The notes: a model not told the origin generated them from the letters alone. Positions 52,792 to 62,928 are shown, numbered from the stretch's first letter. The stretch is DNA of 64,000 nucleotides from Thiomicrospira aerophila AL3 (GCF_000227665.2 NZ_CP007030.1:2046001-2110000), one strand, 5' to 3'. Made by a program: numbers and translations.

Positions 52792-53511
52792 CTACTGTTC
52801 TGTAATAATGACCTGCACGCGACGATCAAGATGATAGTTAGCAAAATCGCCCTCCGCAGACAAGGGCATAGAATCAGCGCGCCCTTCTACCCGCAATGAA
52901 CGGGGCTGAATAAAGCCTTGGTCTAATAAAAATTCACCCACGGATGCGGCACGTGATGCAGATAAGTCCCAGTTAGTTCGATACTGCAACCCTCTATTTA
53001 ACGGTACACGATCAGTATGACCTTGCACAAGCAGATCCAATTCTTGATAGTCTCTTAAGAATGACAAATTCATTAGCTGCCGCCTAAACTCCGGCATTAA
53101 TAACGCTGTGCCCGATGGAAACAAAGCTTCGCCTTGGAAAGTTAAGGTGACTGTTAAGGCATCAGGATCCACTTCAATTTGAACATTTTGCTCTCTCTCA
53201 AACTGCTGCTCGACGCGCTCGACTATTTCTTGAAACCGCTCATTTTCTTTCTGATCATTTTCTACAATCGAGTCAGGATTGAGTTCAATGAGCGTAGTGC
53301 CATCAAACTCTAAGATACTACTGCGTTGATCGCCGAATACGCTCTGAAGCGAAGTGGCCACCTGCTGAAATTTAAAAGGATCGATCGAGCTCATCGCATA
53401 TAGCAATGCAAAAAATGCCATAAGCAAACTCATCAGGTCTGCAAACGTAACCATCCAAGTTGGCGCGCCTTTTTTACAGGGCTTGCTAGGAGGGCATTTA
53501 TTCTCACTCAC
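52792..53511 (-). CDS. motB: Flagellar stator protein MotB/PomB
   Basis: 239 aa. A short cytoplasmic N-terminus, one membrane helix with the ion-binding Asp in VTFADLMSLLMAFFALLYAMSS (Asp about 24), then a plug/linker and a C-terminal OmpA-like peptidoglycan-binding domain (LDLLVQGHTDRVPLNRGLQYRTNWDLSASRAASVGEFLLDQG...DRRVQVIITEQ). It is a short PomB-type protein. Overlaps motA by 4 bases and is followed by the two FliG-C-like genes. Confidence 0.93.
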   Translation of the reverse strand: MSENKCPPSKPCKKGAPTWMVTFADLMSLLMAFFALLYAMSSIDPFKFQQVATSLQSVFGDQRSSILEFDGTTLIELNPDSIVENDQKENERFQEIVERVEQQFEREQNVQIEVDPDALTVTLTFQGEALFPSGTALLMPEFRRQLMNLSFLRDYQELDLLVQGHTDRVPLNRGLQYRTNWDLSASRAASVGEFLLDQGFIQPRSLRVEGRADSMPLSAEGDFANYHLDRRVQVIITEQ

Positions 53512-54272
53512 TCGGCCACCTCAGGCAGCTTATAGAAATCATGGGTTAGGTAGGGTTTCACTGTCTCACGCATAATCATTGGTGATTGCGAATTTTTGAT
53601 CGCTAATAAACACAAGGCAATTAATTCCTGCTCGTGCACCGTGACCGATTGCCAAGCGGCTATTTTTTCAGCCATTGGAATAAATGCCGCATTAGCTAAA
53701 ATCGCGCCATAGAGCGTGGTCAAAAGCGCGATGGCTAGAGCTGGGCCAATCATTTCAGGGTCATCAAGACTACCCATCATCAAAATCAATCCAATGACGG
53801 TACCAATCATCCCAAAAGCCGGCGCAGCATCTGCTAGAGCATCCATCACCGACTTACCACGCTGCGCTTGATTAATCAGGTTTTGAATTTCATCACTCAA
53901 ATAACGCTCGACTGAACGGGCATCAGGTGCGGCCAACATAAATGCCAAACCCTTATCGAAAAAATCATTGCCGGTGGTTTGACCTTCAATAGAAATAAGA
54001 CCTTCACGACGGGTTTTCTTTAATAATTCTTCAGTAGTGTCAACAAGCTGAGATAGGTTTGTTTCATCCTTTCTGCCTTTGGACGCTAACATCGCCGTTT
54101 TAAAGCCTTTTATTAAATCCTTTGGCGGAAATTTAGCGATAGTAGCGCCAATCGTACCCCCAATTACAATCAAAAAAGACTGTGGATCAATAAAAGCGCC
54201 TACGCCACCGCCTAATATCATGGCTAGCACTATAAAGATAAAAGAAAGGGTAATCCCCCCGAACATCAACAT
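53508..54272 (-). CDS. motA: Flagellar stator protein MotA/PomA
   Basis: 254 aa, four membrane helices (near residues 5-25, 29-50, 145-167 and 175-197). GGGVGAFIDPQSFLIVIGGTIGATIAKFPPKDL and APAFGMIGTVIGLILMMGSLDDPEMIGPALAIALLTTLYGAILANAAFIPMAEKIA are close to PomA. It forms the pentameric ion channel around MotB that drives flagellar rotation by contacting FliG. A sodium-type stator is suggested by the PomA-like pattern; ion choice is not proven. It lies 21 bases after prlC. Confidence 0.93.
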   Translation of the reverse strand: MLMFGGITLSFIFIVLAMILGGGVGAFIDPQSFLIVIGGTIGATIAKFPPKDLIKGFKTAMLASKGRKDETNLSQLVDTTEELLKKTRREGLISIEGQTTGNDFFDKGLAFMLAAPDARSVERYLSDEIQNLINQAQRGKSVMDALADAAPAFGMIGTVIGLILMMGSLDDPEMIGPALAIALLTTLYGAILANAAFIPMAEKIAAWQSVTVHEQELIALCLLAIKNSQSPMIMRETVKPYLTHDFYKLPEVAE

Positions 54273-54293
54273 TGTTGCAATCTCGCTTTAAAA

Positions 54294-56339
54294 TTAAGCT
54301 GCCTTAATACCAGAGTGACGTAATAAAGCATCAATTTGTGGTAAACGGCCCCGAAAAGCCTGGAACAAATGCATTGGGTCAAGAGAACCGCCCGCCGCTA
54401 GAATCGTATTTTTAAACCTTTGACCGGTATCAGCGTTTAATACGCCCGTTTCTTCAAATAAGCTAAACGCATCTGCGGATAATACTTCCGCCCATTTATA
54501 ACTAAAATAACCTGCCGCATAACCACCGGCAAAAATATGGCTAAAACTGTGCGCAAACCGATGATAACTTGGCGGAAAAACTACCGCCACTTCATTGCGT
54601 ACGCGTTGCATCAAAACGAGAATATCTCCGGGTGATTCTGAACACTGCTCCATATGAAGCATAAAATCAAAAAGGGAAAATTCGATTTGACGCAATAACA
54701 TCATGGCCGACTGGAAATGACGCGATTCTTTAAGTGCATTCAACAAATGATCTGGCAAGACTTCACCCGTATCAATATGCTTAGACATTAAATCTAAACT
54801 CTCACGCTCCCAACAAAAATTTTCCATAAATTGTGACGGTAACTCCACTGCATCCCAAGGCACACCACTGATACCGGATACACTCAGTTGCTCCATCTCA
54901 GTCAGCATATGATGAAGACCATGACCAAACTCATGAAATAGCGTGGTCACTTCATTATGCGTTAAGCAGGCCTGTTTGCCAGCCACGGGCGGAGTGAAAT
55001 TACACACTAGATAGGCTACCGGCAAGATTAATTCACCCGAGCTTTTGCGCCACCGGCTGTGTACTACGTCCATCCACGCGCCACCACGCTTATTCTCTCT
55101 GGCGTATAAATCTAAGTAAAACCCGGCAATCTGATGACCCGCTGCATTTTTTATAACATAAAATCTAACATCCGAATGCCAAGTATCTATATTAGCTAGC
55201 TGTTCAATGTGAATATCGAACAGACGCGATACAATGCCAAACATACCGCTTAAGGTATGATCTACCGGGAAATAAGGCTTTAATATTTCTTGAGACAGCG
55301 CAAAACGTTGTTCTTTTAGCTTTTCACTCACATAGCTGATATCCCAAGGTTCGAGATGGGTAATGTCCAAGTTTTTCTGACCAAAAGCTTCAAGCTCAGC
55401 TAATTCTTGCAAAGCTTGTGGTTTTGCCCGTTGTGCCAGGTCACGCAAAAAACTGAGCACTTGATCTGGTGATTGAACCATTTTGGTGGCTAGCGAGTAA
55501 TCAGCATAACTTTCAAAACCAAGTAACTGAGCTTTTTGATAACGTAAAATTCGAATCTCATTAATTAAGCTGGCATTATCAAATTCAGGGAAGTCACTTT
55601 GATCGGAAGCGCGAGTTGCATAGGCCTTATAGACCGCTTGGCGAAGTTCAGCATCATCGGCATAGGTCATAATTGCATGATAGCTTGGGAAATCCAGTGT
55701 GATCCGCCAGCCTGTTAAATCTTTTTGTTGGGCATATTGCGCTAATAAATCTAGCGCTGAATCAGGTAAACCAGCCAGTTTGGACACATCCGTTATGTGC
55801 ATCGACCAAGCTTGAGTTGCTTTTAAAACATGACTACCAAACTGACTTGAACACTGCGATAAACGCTGTGATATATCTTTGAAATGGGTTTGATTGTTGG
55901 AGGACAAATCAATCCCTGACAAGCGAAAATCACGCAGTGCATTATCCACTACTTTTTTTTGCGCTAAATTTAGTGTTTGATAGTCCGCACTTGCTGCAAA
56001 CGCCGCAAAACGTTTAAACAATGCGCTATTTTGTCCTAGCTCAGTATAAAAATTTGTAACTTGAGCTAAACAATCTTCATAAACTTGATGCCATTCCTCG
56101 GAGTAACAGACCGCATCAAGGTGCCCAATCGGACCCCATACTTGTTCAAAATCGTGATAAATCGCTTCAAGAGGTGCAACGAGATTATCCCAAGTCGGCT
56201 TATCAGTTATTGAAGTAATGTTAGCCAACTTAAGTTGGCTTTGAGCTATCAAACTTTGAACATGATCAAGTACGTTTTCTAATTTGATTTTAGAAAATGC
56301 GGGTAACTGTTCAACAATTGCGCGTGCTTTCATCACCAC
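54294..56339 (-). CDS. prlC: Oligopeptidase A (PrlC/OpdA), M3 metallopeptidase
   Basis: 681 aa cytosolic zinc peptidase degrading oligopeptides and signal peptides. The zinc motif is TTLFHEFGHGLHHMLTE (HExxH), followed by SQFMENFCWERESL with the third ligand Glu. Family blocks such as VLSAMFGI-like GMFGIVSRLFDI, RENKRGGAWMD, and FSHIFAGGYAAGYFSYKWAEVLSADAF are present. Same length as E. coli PrlC (680). It lies 21 bases upstream of motA on the same strand, so the stator genes may share its promoter. One CAGGCCTG copy at 54967. Confidence 0.97.
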   Translation of the reverse strand: MVMKARAIVEQLPAFSKIKLENVLDHVQSLIAQSQLKLANITSITDKPTWDNLVAPLEAIYHDFEQVWGPIGHLDAVCYSEEWHQVYEDCLAQVTNFYTELGQNSALFKRFAAFAASADYQTLNLAQKKVVDNALRDFRLSGIDLSSNNQTHFKDISQRLSQCSSQFGSHVLKATQAWSMHITDVSKLAGLPDSALDLLAQYAQQKDLTGWRITLDFPSYHAIMTYADDAELRQAVYKAYATRASDQSDFPEFDNASLINEIRILRYQKAQLLGFESYADYSLATKMVQSPDQVLSFLRDLAQRAKPQALQELAELEAFGQKNLDITHLEPWDISYVSEKLKEQRFALSQEILKPYFPVDHTLSGMFGIVSRLFDIHIEQLANIDTWHSDVRFYVIKNAAGHQIAGFYLDLYARENKRGGAWMDVVHSRWRKSSGELILPVAYLVCNFTPPVAGKQACLTHNEVTTLFHEFGHGLHHMLTEMEQLSVSGISGVPWDAVELPSQFMENFCWERESLDLMSKHIDTGEVLPDHLLNALKESRHFQSAMMLLRQIEFSLFDFMLHMEQCSESPGDILVLMQRVRNEVAVVFPPSYHRFAHSFSHIFAGGYAAGYFSYKWAEVLSADAFSLFEETGVLNADTGQRFKNTILAAGGSLDPMHLFQAFRGRLPQIDALLRHSGIKAA

Positions 56340-56502
56340 TCCTAGATTAATAAATGTGATTATAGCGCAAGCTAATTATTTCTATACCATTTGAATAGGA
56401 ATAAATGTATCACAAAAGCAAAAAAATTATGAAACCCTAATGCTTTAAAGCTATCATTAGGTCATTATTATTTTTTGTTCATTTGAGAGCCATATTGTAA
56501 GC

Positions 56503-57468
56503 ATGACACCACTCTCTCGCCGCGACCTTTTTAAAGCCTTAGTCCCTGCCGCCATACCCATGGCTTTAGTTGGCTGCGACCAAAAGCGCTCGCTCTCAGT
56601 AGGTGGCACAACGTGGCTAGGCTATGCAATGATCGATCTCGCCAACAAGCTCAACATCATAGATAGAAACAAAATTGACCTAGTCAAAACATCCTCAGCT
56701 TCCGAGACAATGTCGCGGTTTCAAAATAAGCAACTAGATGTGGCCATGTTAACCTTTGATGAGGCCATCAGGTTGTGTGCCAATGGCACTGAACTTGAAA
56801 TTATTTTGATATTTAATATTTCCATGGGTGCAGATATCGTTTTAAGCCGGCCCACGATTAATGAACTCGCACAGATTAAAGGAAAACGCATTGGCTTAGA
56901 ATTTAATTCTGTTGGCAAGATCATATTGGCAGAACTGCTCAGACGCACTAACTTAAGTTCTGCTGATGTTGAACTGGTCAATGTTGAACACCACCTACAG
57001 CCAGATGCTTGGATTAATCAACAACTTGATTTACTCATTACCTATGAACCTCAAGCTAGTAAATTACTCATTCAATCTCCTGGCATTAAGCTATTTAGCA
57101 GTCTTGCTATACCAGATCGAATTTTTGATGTAATGGTGATTCAAAAGGATCTCTCTAGACAACAAATTAGACTAGTTCGACAGTTGGTAAAAGACTATTT
57201 TCAAGCCACATTTCAATTTAAAAGTAATCCTATCAATGCCAGCTATCACCTAGCTGAAATATTAGAATTACATCCAGAAGAGATTCTCAAACTTTATCGA
57301 CTGATCCAAATCCCTGATCAATTGGCTAATCACCGGTTTTTATCTGGGCAAGACCCTAGATTAATCCAAAACCTCGATTTTCTATCGTCGCTTAATGCAC
57401 AACTAAACCTAGAAAACTGTGATCAAATGCATTTATTTAATGACCGATACATAGGACTAGAAATATGA
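56503..57468 (+). CDS. Tat-type substrate-binding lipoprotein (SsuA/THI5-like)
   Basis: 321 aa. The N-terminus MTPLSRRDLFKALVP is a twin-arginine signal (SRRDLFK), ending in a lipobox (LVGC, Cys25). The mature part resembles NMT1/THI5 or SsuA substrate-binding proteins: GGTTWLGYAMIDLANKLNII, SASETMSRFQNKQLDVAMLTFDEAIRL, IKGKRIGLEFNSVGKIILAELLRR. No ABC permease or ATPase is encoded nearby; instead it overlaps by 4 bases the first of two c-di-GMP enzymes, so it probably presents a ligand to those sensors. The ligand is unknown. Confidence 0.85.
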   Translation: MTPLSRRDLFKALVPAAIPMALVGCDQKRSLSVGGTTWLGYAMIDLANKLNIIDRNKIDLVKTSSASETMSRFQNKQLDVAMLTFDEAIRLCANGTELEIILIFNISMGADIVLSRPTINELAQIKGKRIGLEFNSVGKIILAELLRRTNLSSADVELVNVEHHLQPDAWINQQLDLLITYEPQASKLLIQSPGIKLFSSLAIPDRIFDVMVIQKDLSRQQIRLVRQLVKDYFQATFQFKSNPINASYHLAEILELHPEEILKLYRLIQIPDQLANHRFLSGQDPRLIQNLDFLSSLNAQLNLENCDQMHLFNDRYIGLEI

Positions 57469-60182
57469 TGCGTAAGCTTATAGTCCTCATCTTGACCAGT
57501 TTAGTCTGGGTATCCTCAGTCAGTGCTGCTGCAAAAGAACAAACGGTCATTGGCCTGCTTGCCTTTCAGCCAGCAGATCAAGTCAAGGAAAACTGGCAAT
57601 CTATTATTGATAAATTAAACCATGAATTAACTAGCAGCCAATTTAGCCTACAGGTTTACAACTACGAACAATTAAATTTAGCGGTTGCTAAAAGAGAAGT
57701 CGACTTTGTTTTAACCAACTCTGGCCACTATATTGAAATTAACCATCAATATGGTTTGAGCAGTCCCTTAGTCACCATGATTGCAGCCCATAACCATACC
57801 CCCGTTCGCGGCTTTGGCGGAGTGATAGTCACTAAATCTGATCGGACAGACATACAGCAGCTTGCTGAACTTCAAAACCTTCGTATTGCAACCTCAAGCA
57901 GACAGTCACTTGGCGGCTATATGATGCAAGTATTTGAAATGAAACGGGCCGGAATAGCTAGCCCAAGAGCTACAAATATTATTGAAACAGATATGCCCCA
58001 CGAAAATGCATTGTTTGCCCTAATGGACAATCAAGCGGATGTAGCTTTTGTGCGCACCGGAGTTTTAGAAAATTTTGTAAAACGGCATGGGTTTAAACAA
58101 GACGTCTTCAAAATACTTAACGAGCAGACTATCGAGCATTTTCCGTTTGCGCTTTCAACCCCACTCTATCCCGAATGGCCACTGGCCGCCATGACGCATG
58201 TCAATGAACAACAAGCAGGTGAATTAACCAGTCTTTTGCTATCAATTCCCTTTAACCATGAAAGTCTTGCTCGGGCAGGCATTTATGGGTTTACCATTCC
58301 TGCTGATTATGAACCCGTCAGAAACCTAATGCGCAGTTTACGCGTTGCTCCTTATGACACCAGCGCGCCAGTTTATTGGCATGATATTTGGCAAGCCCAT
58401 CAAACCACGATTTCTATTCTCGCCGTTGCTAGCTTGGTGATCTTATTGCTCGCAACGCTGATTACGATGACTAACATGCGATTGAAAACTGTGGTCAACC
58501 ATCTCACTGAGCGCGAACAAGCACTGGAAGTGGCAGCAGTTGCATTTAAGACTCAAGAGGCGATCCTTATTACCGATAGTAATGAAAAAATCATTAGCGT
58601 GAACCCAGCCTTTACACGTATCACTGGCTATAAAGCTGAAGAAGTGCTTGGATTAACACCCCGAGTTTTAAGCTCTGGTCGGCATAGCGCTGAGTTTTAC
58701 GAGAAAATGTGGCTGGCTATTAAAGATGACGGTGGTTGGCAAGGTGAAATTTGGAATAAGCGTAAAAATGGAGAGGTATTTCCAGAACTGCAAACCATTA
58801 CCGCGATCAAAAATAACAATAGTGAAGTGACCCATTACCTCTCTACCTTTAGTGATATTACTAATCGTAAAAAAGATGAAGAGCAAATTCATAGCCTAGC
58901 TTTTTTTGACCCTCTGACGGGCCTAGCAAATCGTCGACTGCTTGAAGACCATATTAAACAAGCCATGGCAAGTAGCCGCCGTAATAAAAGCCACATGGCA
59001 CTTATGTTTATTGATCTAGACAACTTTAAAACAATTAATGACACCTTAGGGCACAAGTATGGCGATGAAATTCTTAAGCAAGTCGCTAGCCGTTTAGTGA
59101 ACTGTGTACGGGATGGCGATACTGTTGCTCGTCCAGGTGGGGATGAGTTCATTATTCTATTAGAAGGCTTGGCAACAGAACTGGATCTTGCTTCACAGCA
59201 AGCCAAAACGGTAGCTGAAAAATTAGTCGATTTATCTCATCAGCCATACATGCTTATAGATAAGTCCTATGTCATGACTGCGAGTATCGGCATTAGCTTG
59301 TTTAATGGTAACGAGCAAAACTATGATGAATTATTAAAACGATCGGACTTAGCCATGTACAAGGCTAAAGAAGAAGGCCGCAATCGTTTTATGTTTTTTG
59401 ATCATAGCATTCAGGAATCGATTAATAAGCGTCTGCAAATTGAAACGGATCTAAGATTAGCGATTGTCCGCGATGAGTTTGAGCTACACTATCAACCCAA
59501 ATATAACACTGACTACAAACTAGTCGGTTATGAAGGCTTAATTCGTTGGCCTCACCCTGCCAAAGGACTCATTTCGCCCGCTGAGTTTATTCCCGTTTGT
59601 GAAGAAACCAATTTAATTTTGCCGATTGGTTACTGGGTTATCGATGTAGCCTGTCAACGTCTATTAATGTGGCAACAAGACTCAACTAAACAACATCTCA
59701 CTATTGCAATCAACATTAGCAATATTCAATTTAAACAAAAAGATTTTGTAGAGCAATTCAAAATTCGTACGCGAGGCTATGAAAGTATTATTCATAAACT
59801 TGAATTTGAGCTCACGGAAAGCCTGCTAATGAAGGATATTCAAGACAGTATCGAAAAAATGCAACAACTTAATAAATTAGGCATAAGGTTTGCGCTCGAT
59901 GACTTTGGTACAGGCTATTCGTCACTGAGCTATCTGAAAAACCTGCCACTTAGCGCGTTAAAAATTGATCAATCCTTTGTTCGTGATATGCTAATTGATT
60001 CAAACGATGCAGCGATTGTCAAAACCGTCATTGCGCTAGCAAAAACCTTAAATCTTCAGGTCATTGCTGAAGGTGTGGAAAATAACAAGCAAGCCACCAT
60101 GCTGAAACATTTAGGATGTGACCTATTTCAAGGTTATTATTTTGGCCGGCCTTCACTGATAGATGATACGAAAGATGAATAA
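57465..60182 (+). CDS. PhnD-like sensor, PAS, GGDEF, EAL protein (copy 1)
   Basis: 905 aa. A Sec signal (to about residue 22) is followed by a periplasmic PhnD-type binding domain (TVIGLLAFQPADQVKENWQSIIDKL, VDFVLTNSGHYIEI, RIATSSRQSLGGYMMQ), a membrane helix (about 310-330), PAS (about 350-460), GGDEF (about 557, intact, with I-site RDGD five residues upstream) and EAL. The EAL signature reads EGL (VGYEGLIRWPHP, about 689), but DDFGTGYSSLSYL, the Asn and the Lys/Glu ligands are present. It may make and/or degrade c-di-GMP in response to a ligand. Overlaps the SBP gene by 4 bases; 3 bases before copy 2. Confidence 0.93.
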   Translation: MMRKLIVLILTSLVWVSSVSAAAKEQTVIGLLAFQPADQVKENWQSIIDKLNHELTSSQFSLQVYNYEQLNLAVAKREVDFVLTNSGHYIEINHQYGLSSPLVTMIAAHNHTPVRGFGGVIVTKSDRTDIQQLAELQNLRIATSSRQSLGGYMMQVFEMKRAGIASPRATNIIETDMPHENALFALMDNQADVAFVRTGVLENFVKRHGFKQDVFKILNEQTIEHFPFALSTPLYPEWPLAAMTHVNEQQAGELTSLLLSIPFNHESLARAGIYGFTIPADYEPVRNLMRSLRVAPYDTSAPVYWHDIWQAHQTTISILAVASLVILLLATLITMTNMRLKTVVNHLTEREQALEVAAVAFKTQEAILITDSNEKIISVNPAFTRITGYKAEEVLGLTPRVLSSGRHSAEFYEKMWLAIKDDGGWQGEIWNKRKNGEVFPELQTITAIKNNNSEVTHYLSTFSDITNRKKDEEQIHSLAFFDPLTGLANRRLLEDHIKQAMASSRRNKSHMALMFIDLDNFKTINDTLGHKYGDEILKQVASRLVNCVRDGDTVARPGGDEFIILLEGLATELDLASQQAKTVAEKLVDLSHQPYMLIDKSYVMTASIGISLFNGNEQNYDELLKRSDLAMYKAKEEGRNRFMFFDHSIQESINKRLQIETDLRLAIVRDEFELHYQPKYNTDYKLVGYEGLIRWPHPAKGLISPAEFIPVCEETNLILPIGYWVIDVACQRLLMWQQDSTKQHLTIAINISNIQFKQKDFVEQFKIRTRGYESIIHKLEFELTESLLMKDIQDSIEKMQQLNKLGIRFALDDFGTGYSSLSYLKNLPLSALKIDQSFVRDMLIDSNDAAIVKTVIALAKTLNLQVIAEGVENNKQATMLKHLGCDLFQGYYFGRPSLIDDTKDE

Positions 60183-60185
60183 TCA

Positions 60186-62909
60186 ATGATCAAATGTCTG
60201 AAAAAACATACTGCTCTAGCTACTTGCTTGTTACTAAGCCTAGTAATAAGCACTCAAACGCAAGGTGCTAACAATCAAGCGACGCCACAGTTAGTGCTAG
60301 GGGTGCAAACTTTTCAAGACAAAAGTAAAACACTCAATGAATGGACCCCTATTGTTGCACACCTTAACCAACAGCTTCACTCCGTACAACTCGACCTCCA
60401 AGTTTATTTTTTAGATGAATTAAACACTGCCGTTAGGGATAAAAAAGTCGACCTAATCTTCTCTAATCCTCAAGCTTACATTAATCTTGCGGTTACCCAA
60501 GGTCTTTCAAGCCCGCTTGCCAGTCTGATGACTCTCGTTGATCACCAACCTATTCGTGTTTTTGGCGGTGTCATCGCCACTCGATCCGATTATGATCACA
60601 TCAACGATTACAAAGACATCCGTAGAAGAATCATTGCTGCACCAAGCATAGATGGTTTCGGCGGCTACTTGATGCAAAAACGAGAGCTTCAAAATCATGG
60701 TATTCAAATCTACCCTTTTCAAGTTCTGACTACTGGCTCACAAGACTTGGCGATTTCAGCCCTGCTAGATGGCCAAGCTGAGATCGCATTTGTTCGAACA
60801 GGGGTTTTAGAATCCTTAACAAAAGATGGCCGAATTCAAAAGGGTCAAATTAAAGTCCTCGGCCAAAAGGACGCGCCTAATTTTCCACTTGCCCTCTCTA
60901 CGCAACTTTATCCGGAGTGGCCACTCAGTGCATTGGATCATGTTGATATGTTTCATGCGTCAGAAATAACAGGCGCATTCTTAGGCATTCCTTATGGGCA
61001 TCCTGTCTTAGAGGCCGCTAATCTTTATGGCTTTAGTATTCCAACCGATTACGAGCAAATTAGACAACTTATGATGGAGCTTAATGTTCCGCCCTATGAA
61101 AAAACCAACACCATATTACTGAACTCTTTTATCAATCAGCATCGCATGGCGGTGCATGTTGGTCTGGTCGCTATGGTGTTATTTATTATCATGCTCGGCG
61201 TGATTTTATTCTTTAACTACCGCCTCAAACGCAGCAATGAACAACTGATTGAACGCGATGAAGATTTGCGCATTGCTGCGGTAGCGTTTGAAACCCAAAA
61301 AGCCGTTGTCATAACCGACAAATTTGAACAAATTATTCGCGTAAACTATGCCTTCTCTGAAATAACGGGATTCAGTAATGACGAAGTCATGGGGCAAACC
61401 CCTGGAATCCTTCGCTCAAGAAAACATAATCAAAATTTCTACGCCAAAATTTGGCCCAAAATTTTAGCCGATGGCAGTTGGCAAGGTGAAATTTGTAATC
61501 GACGCAAAAATGGTGAACTCTATCCAACCTTTCAAGTTATCAATGCTATCAAAAATGATCAAAATGAAATTACTCATTTTTTGTTTGCTTTTAACGACAT
61601 TTCTGAGCAGAAACGCAACGAGCGTAATATTTACGAAATGGCGTTTTATGATCCATTAACCGGCCTCGCAAACCGCCGTTTACTAGAAAACCACATTACT
61701 AAAGCCTTGGCCGCTGCCGAGCGTCATCATCATTATTGTGCATTGATGTTTATTGACCTAGACCACTTCAAAAATTTAAATGATTCACTCGGTCACAATT
61801 TTGGCGATGAACTGCTTAAACGTGTTGCTGCAAGATTAGAACGCTGTGTACGCAAAGAAGATATTGTCGCCAGGCCTGGTGGTGATGAATTTATTATCTT
61901 GATGGAAAATCTCAGTACCGATGAAAGTGAAGCGGCCAATCAAGCCTTAGCGATTGCTAATAAAATTATTGAACAATGTAATCGCGCCTACACGCTGTCA
62001 GGTAACCGCTACACTATCACGGCCAGCTTAGGTATTCACTTGTTTAGTTCTGGAGATCACACATCAATTGAGCTCATGAAACGTTCGGATCTCGCTATGT
62101 ATCAAGCCAAGGAGCAAGGTCGCAATTCTGTTCGCTTCTTTGATCCAGATATGGAGAAAAAGGTTGAAAACCGCAGTCAACTTGAACACGATCTTCGCCA
62201 AGCTATTGATAATAGAGAATTTTTACTCTTTTACCAAAAAAAGGTTAATGCTCAAGAAGAACTACAAGGCTATGAAGCCCTTATTCGCTGGCCCCACCCT
62301 GAAAAAAACATGATCTCGCCTGCAGACTTTATCCCTGTTGCAGAAGAAACCGGATTAATTATACCTATCGGAGATTGGGTGCTAGAACAGGCTTGTCAAA
62401 CTTTACAACAATTTCAACAAAATAAAGACACCCAGCATTTAAACCTATCAGTTAATGTCAGCGTAAAACAATTTAGACAGGCTGATTTTGTGCCCAAAAT
62501 TATTGCTAAAATTAATCATTACAATATAGATTCTTCCAAACTTGAGTTGGAAATAACCGAAAGTATGTTGATGGATAATCTTGAAGATACCGTAACCAAA
62601 ATGAAGGAACTGAAAACCATTGGCCTAGCCTTCTCACTAGATGATTTTGGCACGGGCTATTCTTCATTAAGCTATCTCAAGAACTTGCCCCTAAGTACCT
62701 TAAAAGTTGATAAATCTTTTGTTAGGGATATGCTGATCGACAAAGAAGATGCCGCGATTGTTGAAACCATCATCGCTCTAGCAAAAACACTTAAATTACA
62801 AGTGATTGCAGAAGGCGTGGAACAAATAGAACAGGTTGACACGCTAAAAAAACTAGGCTGTGACTTATTTCAAGGATTTTTGTATAGTAAACCCCAACCC
62901 TTAGAATAG
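60186..62909 (+). CDS. PhnD-like sensor, PAS, GGDEF, EAL protein (copy 2)
   Basis: 907 aa, a tandem paralogue of copy 1 with the same domain order. The signal peptide is followed by the PhnD-type domain (QLVLGVQTFQDKSKTLNEWTPIVAHLNQQL, VDLIFSNPQAYINLAV), a membrane helix near 320, PAS, GGDEF (about 564, I-site RKED) and a canonical EAL (QGYEALIRWPHP, about 696) with the DDFGTGYSS loop. The two share most residues from PAS onward but differ strongly in the sensor domain, suggesting different ligands. At the GGDEF site it uses AGG CCT for Arg-Pro, creating a CCAGGCCTGG palindrome absent in copy 1. Confidence 0.93.
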   Translation: MIKCLKKHTALATCLLLSLVISTQTQGANNQATPQLVLGVQTFQDKSKTLNEWTPIVAHLNQQLHSVQLDLQVYFLDELNTAVRDKKVDLIFSNPQAYINLAVTQGLSSPLASLMTLVDHQPIRVFGGVIATRSDYDHINDYKDIRRRIIAAPSIDGFGGYLMQKRELQNHGIQIYPFQVLTTGSQDLAISALLDGQAEIAFVRTGVLESLTKDGRIQKGQIKVLGQKDAPNFPLALSTQLYPEWPLSALDHVDMFHASEITGAFLGIPYGHPVLEAANLYGFSIPTDYEQIRQLMMELNVPPYEKTNTILLNSFINQHRMAVHVGLVAMVLFIIMLGVILFFNYRLKRSNEQLIERDEDLRIAAVAFETQKAVVITDKFEQIIRVNYAFSEITGFSNDEVMGQTPGILRSRKHNQNFYAKIWPKILADGSWQGEICNRRKNGELYPTFQVINAIKNDQNEITHFLFAFNDISEQKRNERNIYEMAFYDPLTGLANRRLLENHITKALAAAERHHHYCALMFIDLDHFKNLNDSLGHNFGDELLKRVAARLERCVRKEDIVARPGGDEFIILMENLSTDESEAANQALAIANKIIEQCNRAYTLSGNRYTITASLGIHLFSSGDHTSIELMKRSDLAMYQAKEQGRNSVRFFDPDMEKKVENRSQLEHDLRQAIDNREFLLFYQKKVNAQEELQGYEALIRWPHPEKNMISPADFIPVAEETGLIIPIGDWVLEQACQTLQQFQQNKDTQHLNLSVNVSVKQFRQADFVPKIIAKINHYNIDSSKLELEITESMLMDNLEDTVTKMKELKTIGLAFSLDDFGTGYSSLSYLKNLPLSTLKVDKSFVRDMLIDKEDAAIVETIIALAKTLKLQVIAEGVEQIEQVDTLKKLGCDLFQGFLYSKPQPLE

Positions 62910-62928
62910 ACTTAATACAGGTATTTTT

